Assembly (NCBI GenBank): GCA_036310845.1
Contig: JAXJRB010000057.1
Span: forward strand, 1 to 10,439
Reading direction: 5' to 3'
Origin: COE1 sp036310845
GTDB lineage: Bacteria > Bacillota > Clostridia > Lachnospirales > Lachnospiraceae
DNA: 10,439 bases
Shown here: one piece after another, positions 8,334-10,439 of the stretch
How positions within the stretch are numbered: position 1 is the stretch's first letter
How the letters are laid out: each line of letters opens with the position of its first letter
Translations under genes and position numbers: made by a program
The notes under the pieces: generated by a model
The model's input: only the letters and a program-made list of their open reading frames with translations
Database searches by the model: none
What the model was told of the DNA's origin: nothing

Positions 8334-9969
8334 ATCCGCTTCCTCCTCTTCCCTTTACATCCTCTACCATGCTGACAATCAATATCGGATGTTCTTCTGT
8401 ATTTTCCGCTGTAAAAATAGCAAACCACCCCAGTTCCGTACCAGAAGTGTCATCTTTAGAGGCTTTGATTTCTGCTGTTCCTGTTTTTCCTGCCAGCAGG
8501 ACATCCTCTCGATGTGCCGCATAGCCCGTTCCATGAGAGTCATTGATAACCTTTTTAATACCATCCAATACAAGATTTGTTGTATTTTCCGAAAACGCAT
8601 TTGGAATCCAATATTCCGGTTCTGCATCCGGACTATAGACCAAATACGGTTTTATCACATTTCCCTTATTGCAAAAAGCTGTGTAGATACATGCCATGTG
8701 AAGCGGATTTACTAAAATCTGCCCCTGCCCATATCCGCTATCTGCCAGTTGTATCTCCGTTTCAATGTTCTCCGTGTTGGAATACTGGGATTTCGACATT
8801 ACAATTTCAAATGGCAGTTCTTCCTGAAAGCCTAATCCTAACAAGGAATCTTTCAGTTCTTCCGCACCGATTTTTAAAGCCGCTTTTGCAAAATAAATGT
8901 TATCTGAATATATCAATGCGTTTTCCAGAACAACAGGCTCATACGCATGAAGCGTTGTCACATGGTAGGAACCCCATGAAGCGTCTTTCTGCCAGCTTAA
9001 CCCTACATTCCCATAGTCCTCATTTGGATCGACTGCTCCCGACTCCAGACCGATTGCAGCAGTAATCGGCTTAAATGTAGAACCCGGACACCATACCTGT
9101 CGGAATCGGTTATACAGCGGCTTATTTTCATCCTCATTCAGAGTAGTCCATTTCTCATTGGATAATCCCATGATAAAGTCATTGTTATCATAAGACGGCG
9201 TACTTACCAGCGCCAAAACTTCCCCTGTATATGGATTCATAGCTGCCGAACAGCTTTTATCTTCCTTGAACTGTTCATATAATGCTTTCTGAAGTTCTGA
9301 ATCGATGGTCAGTTTTATAGTTTTTCCATGCTCAACCATACGGCAAGCCAGTTCCTCTTTTTCATCGCCATTCGCATCCACAATATAAATCCGACACCCA
9401 TTCTGCCCCTTTAATTCGCTCTCAAACAAACCCTCTGCCCCACTTCTTCCGATAACACTGCTTGTAGTATATCCTTCCCCGGCATGTTTCTCCAAATCCT
9501 CTGCCGTGACATTCTGCACATATCCAACCAAATGCGCTGCCGCATCCTCCAGAGGATACGACCTTACCTCTGTATCTGAAATCATGACTCCCTTTATCTC
9601 CAGTAAATGCTGCTGTCTTTCATGCTCTTTTATCACTTCCTCATCCGATTCCATTGACATCAATTCTATTTCTTCCACTTTCCGCAGTGTTTTGATTGGA
9701 ACAAAAGAATCATCCTTTACCCATTTTGCCGATAATTTCTTTTCAATTTCTTCCGGCTCCATTTCTAACAGTTCCGCAATCTGTTCGATTACGCTATCCT
9801 TGTTTTCCAGCTTTCCCGGCACAATCCCAACGGAAGATGCAACGCCCGGTCCCGCAAGGACACGTTCATTTCTGTCCAGTATTTCTCCCCTTTTTGCCTG
9901 CGTAGTGGAAACTCTTACTTTATCCGTGGAAGATAATCCCGGATAAATTAGGGAATCAGTCCATATTTG
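8284..9969 (-). pseudogene. MecA-like class B PBP, C-terminal piece without anchor (broken gene)
   Basis: This is the main part of a MecA/Pbp5-type low-affinity transpeptidase. The frame is open from 9969, directly after a TGA, and first reads QIWTDSLIYPGL, which matches the end of a MecA_N domain. It continues with the dimerisation motif KRGEILDRN, a dimerisation domain and a complete transpeptidase domain. Counting from the first possible start, a GTG at 9822 with no ribosome site, the motifs are S248-T-F-K251, S306-D-N308 and K446-T-G448. No ATG, GTG or TTG exists in frame before 9822, and a product from there would lack the membrane helix and the RGEILDRN motif. The 5' part of the gene is in another frame (see 9956-10264). 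All catalytic residues are intact, so the break appears recent. The coding DNA is about 45% GC against about 32% for the 5' piece. A working split protein cannot be excluded but looks unlikely. Confidence 0.8.
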
Positions 9970-10264
9970 TCATATTCTGTATTTCTATTCCTTCATAGAT
10001 GGCAGAATTACGCTTTACAAAATCATCCTGGCTAATATTTCTTGATGCTTCAATATTCAACATTGCATACATTTCTTCATACTTCTGCTCTGGAATATGA
10101 TTCATATATTCAACTAAAAGTTCTTCTGGGGAAACCATTATATTTTGCTTTCTATACAAAATGCCAATACACACAATAGCTCCAATAAACGTTATTCCCA
10201 ACACAAATACCGTCAAGCAAATTGTCATTCTTTGTTTCTTTTTCCTTCTTGCTCTACGCTTCAC
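9956..10264 (-). pseudogene. MecA-like PBP, N-terminal piece (anchor and half MecA_N domain)
   Basis: This encodes 102 residues: a highly basic head (KRRARRKKKQR), one membrane helix (about 13-37) and then the first half of an NTF2-like MecA_N domain (SPEELLVEYMNHI ... FVKRNSAIYEGIEI). This is the usual N-terminus of MecA/Pbp5-type PBPs. The frame ends in TGA soon after YEGIEI, where intact homologues continue for about 50 residues before the D-S-L-I-x-P motif that begins the downstream piece. The start is GTG with GGAGG 10 bases upstream; the preceding in-frame codons soon reach TAG. It is the first gene behind the operator-bearing promoter. Alone it could make only a small anchored stub. 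It might be annotated elsewhere as a hypothetical protein or as an NTF2-like domain protein; the neighbouring transpeptidase piece makes the broken-gene reading far more likely. Confidence 0.75.
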
Positions 10265-10274
10265 CTTTGTCTAA

Positions 10275-10279
10275 CCTCC
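10275..10279 (-). promoter_or_regulatory. Ribosome binding site supporting the GTG start at 10264
   Basis: GGAGG lies 10 bases before the GTG at 10264. The next ATG in frame is 12 codons in and would remove the whole basic head of the protein, so the GTG is preferred. Confidence 0.6.
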
Positions 10280-10312
10280 GTTCTTTACAAAATATATATC
10301 CTACTCATCTTT

Positions 10313-10332
10313 AATATTACACTTGTAAGATT
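10313..10332 (-). promoter_or_regulatory. Second BlaI-type operator in the leader of the operon
   Basis: The + strand reads AATATTAC, spacer ACTT, GTAAGATT; only one base departs from perfect two-fold symmetry in the 8-base arms. The core TACACTTGTA fits the TACA-N2-TGTA core of BlaI/MecI sites exactly. It lies 48 bp from the first operator, centre to centre, and would be in the transcript leader at about +25 to +45. No good -35 element sits beside it. It probably helps repression by cooperative binding or as a roadblock. Confidence 0.75.
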
Positions 10333-10360
10333 TTAAGATAAAAAAATTTCTACCACGTTA

Positions 10361-10380
10361 AATATTACACCCGTAATATT
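10361..10380 (-). promoter_or_regulatory. Primary BlaI-type operator of the leftward operon
   Basis: This is a perfect palindrome with arms AATATTAC and GTAATATT around ACCC. It fills most of the spacer and the -10 element of the promoter at 10362-10390, so bound repressor would exclude RNA polymerase. BlaI and MecI are winged-helix dimers that bind such TAC/GTA dyads. The presence of blaR1 in the same window supports the assignment. Confidence 0.82.
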
Positions 10381-10390
10381 TTTGTGTCAA
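10362..10390 (-). promoter_or_regulatory. Sigma-A promoter of the leftward operon
   Basis: On the - strand a consensus -35 TTGACA (10390-10385) is followed by exactly 17 bases and TAATAT (10367-10362). Transcription would start near 10355, leaving a leader of about 90 bases before the GTG at 10264. The remaining DNA to the right edge (10391-10439) shows no feature I can support. Confidence 0.82.
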
Positions 10391-10439
10391 GCTAATATAA
10401 TTTATACTGGCAAAACACATCCATATCCATGCTCTGCCA

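Noticed and set aside
8251..8715. A 154-codon + strand frame, and other long + strand frames opposite the operon (for example 9506-9946 and 5156-5587)
   Set aside because: They lie antisense to clearly conserved coding sequence, have low-complexity Phe/Leu/Ser/Cys-rich translations and lack ribosome sites.
10392..10439. A - strand frame open from the right edge to a TAG at 10394-10392 that could be the end of another gene
   Set aside because: Only 15 codons are visible and nothing in them is recognisable; chance is as likely.
1..10439. Insertion sequences, CRISPR repeats, tRNA or rRNA genes
   Set aside because: No transposase-like protein, terminal repeats, spaced direct repeats or RNA-gene signatures were found on reading through.

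Overview
The window looks like chromosomal or accessory DNA of a low-GC Gram-positive anaerobe of the Clostridia, most likely Lachnospiraceae-like. Grounds are the AT-rich base composition, strong GGAGG-type ribosome sites, GTG start use, clostridial-type wall enzymes (a class B PBP with a large insertion, a MecA_N-type PBP) and a BlaR1 receptor with a class D sensor. The genus cannot be fixed from this sequence alone.

Layout. On the + strand, 1-1566 is the 3' part of a blaR1 beta-lactam receptor gene that enters from beyond the left edge; its partner repressor gene blaI is presumably further left. It ends at a small hairpin terminator. Everything else lies on the - strand and reads leftward from a promoter near 10390: a broken MecA-like PBP gene (10264 to 8284, in two pieces), a short truncated lipoprotein (8333-7830), a large class B PBP (7784-4878), a D,D-carboxypeptidase (4815-3439), a class D beta-lactamase-like lipoprotein (3442-2450, start overlapping the previous stop as ATGA) and a membrane-anchored metallophosphoesterase (2421-1582).

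Regulation. Three near-identical 20-bp palindromes with the core TAC-N4-GTA, the form of BlaI/MecI operators, occur at 10361-10380, 10313-10332 and 7833-7852. Two of them sit at the same offset inside recognisable promoters: one for the whole operon, and one that starts inside the 3' end of the lipoprotein gene and would drive the class B PBP and the genes behind it. The simplest reading is that BlaR1 senses a beta-lactam in the membrane, BlaI is cleaved, and the operon is derepressed, giving a lipid-tethered beta-lactamase plus replacement or repair enzymes for peptidoglycan synthesis.

Decay and mosaicism. The MecA-like PBP is interrupted: its membrane anchor and the first half of its MecA_N domain are in one frame, and the rest of the protein is in another, with about 50 residues of the expected domain absent at the join. 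The lipoprotein also looks cut short, its last residues being encoded by promoter DNA. The stretch from about 8000 to 9955, between these two damaged points, has visibly higher GC than both flanks. This suggests that a donor segment recombined into an older low-GC beta-lactam-response operon. No RNA gene, CRISPR array, insertion sequence or gene-free stretch over 300 bases was seen.
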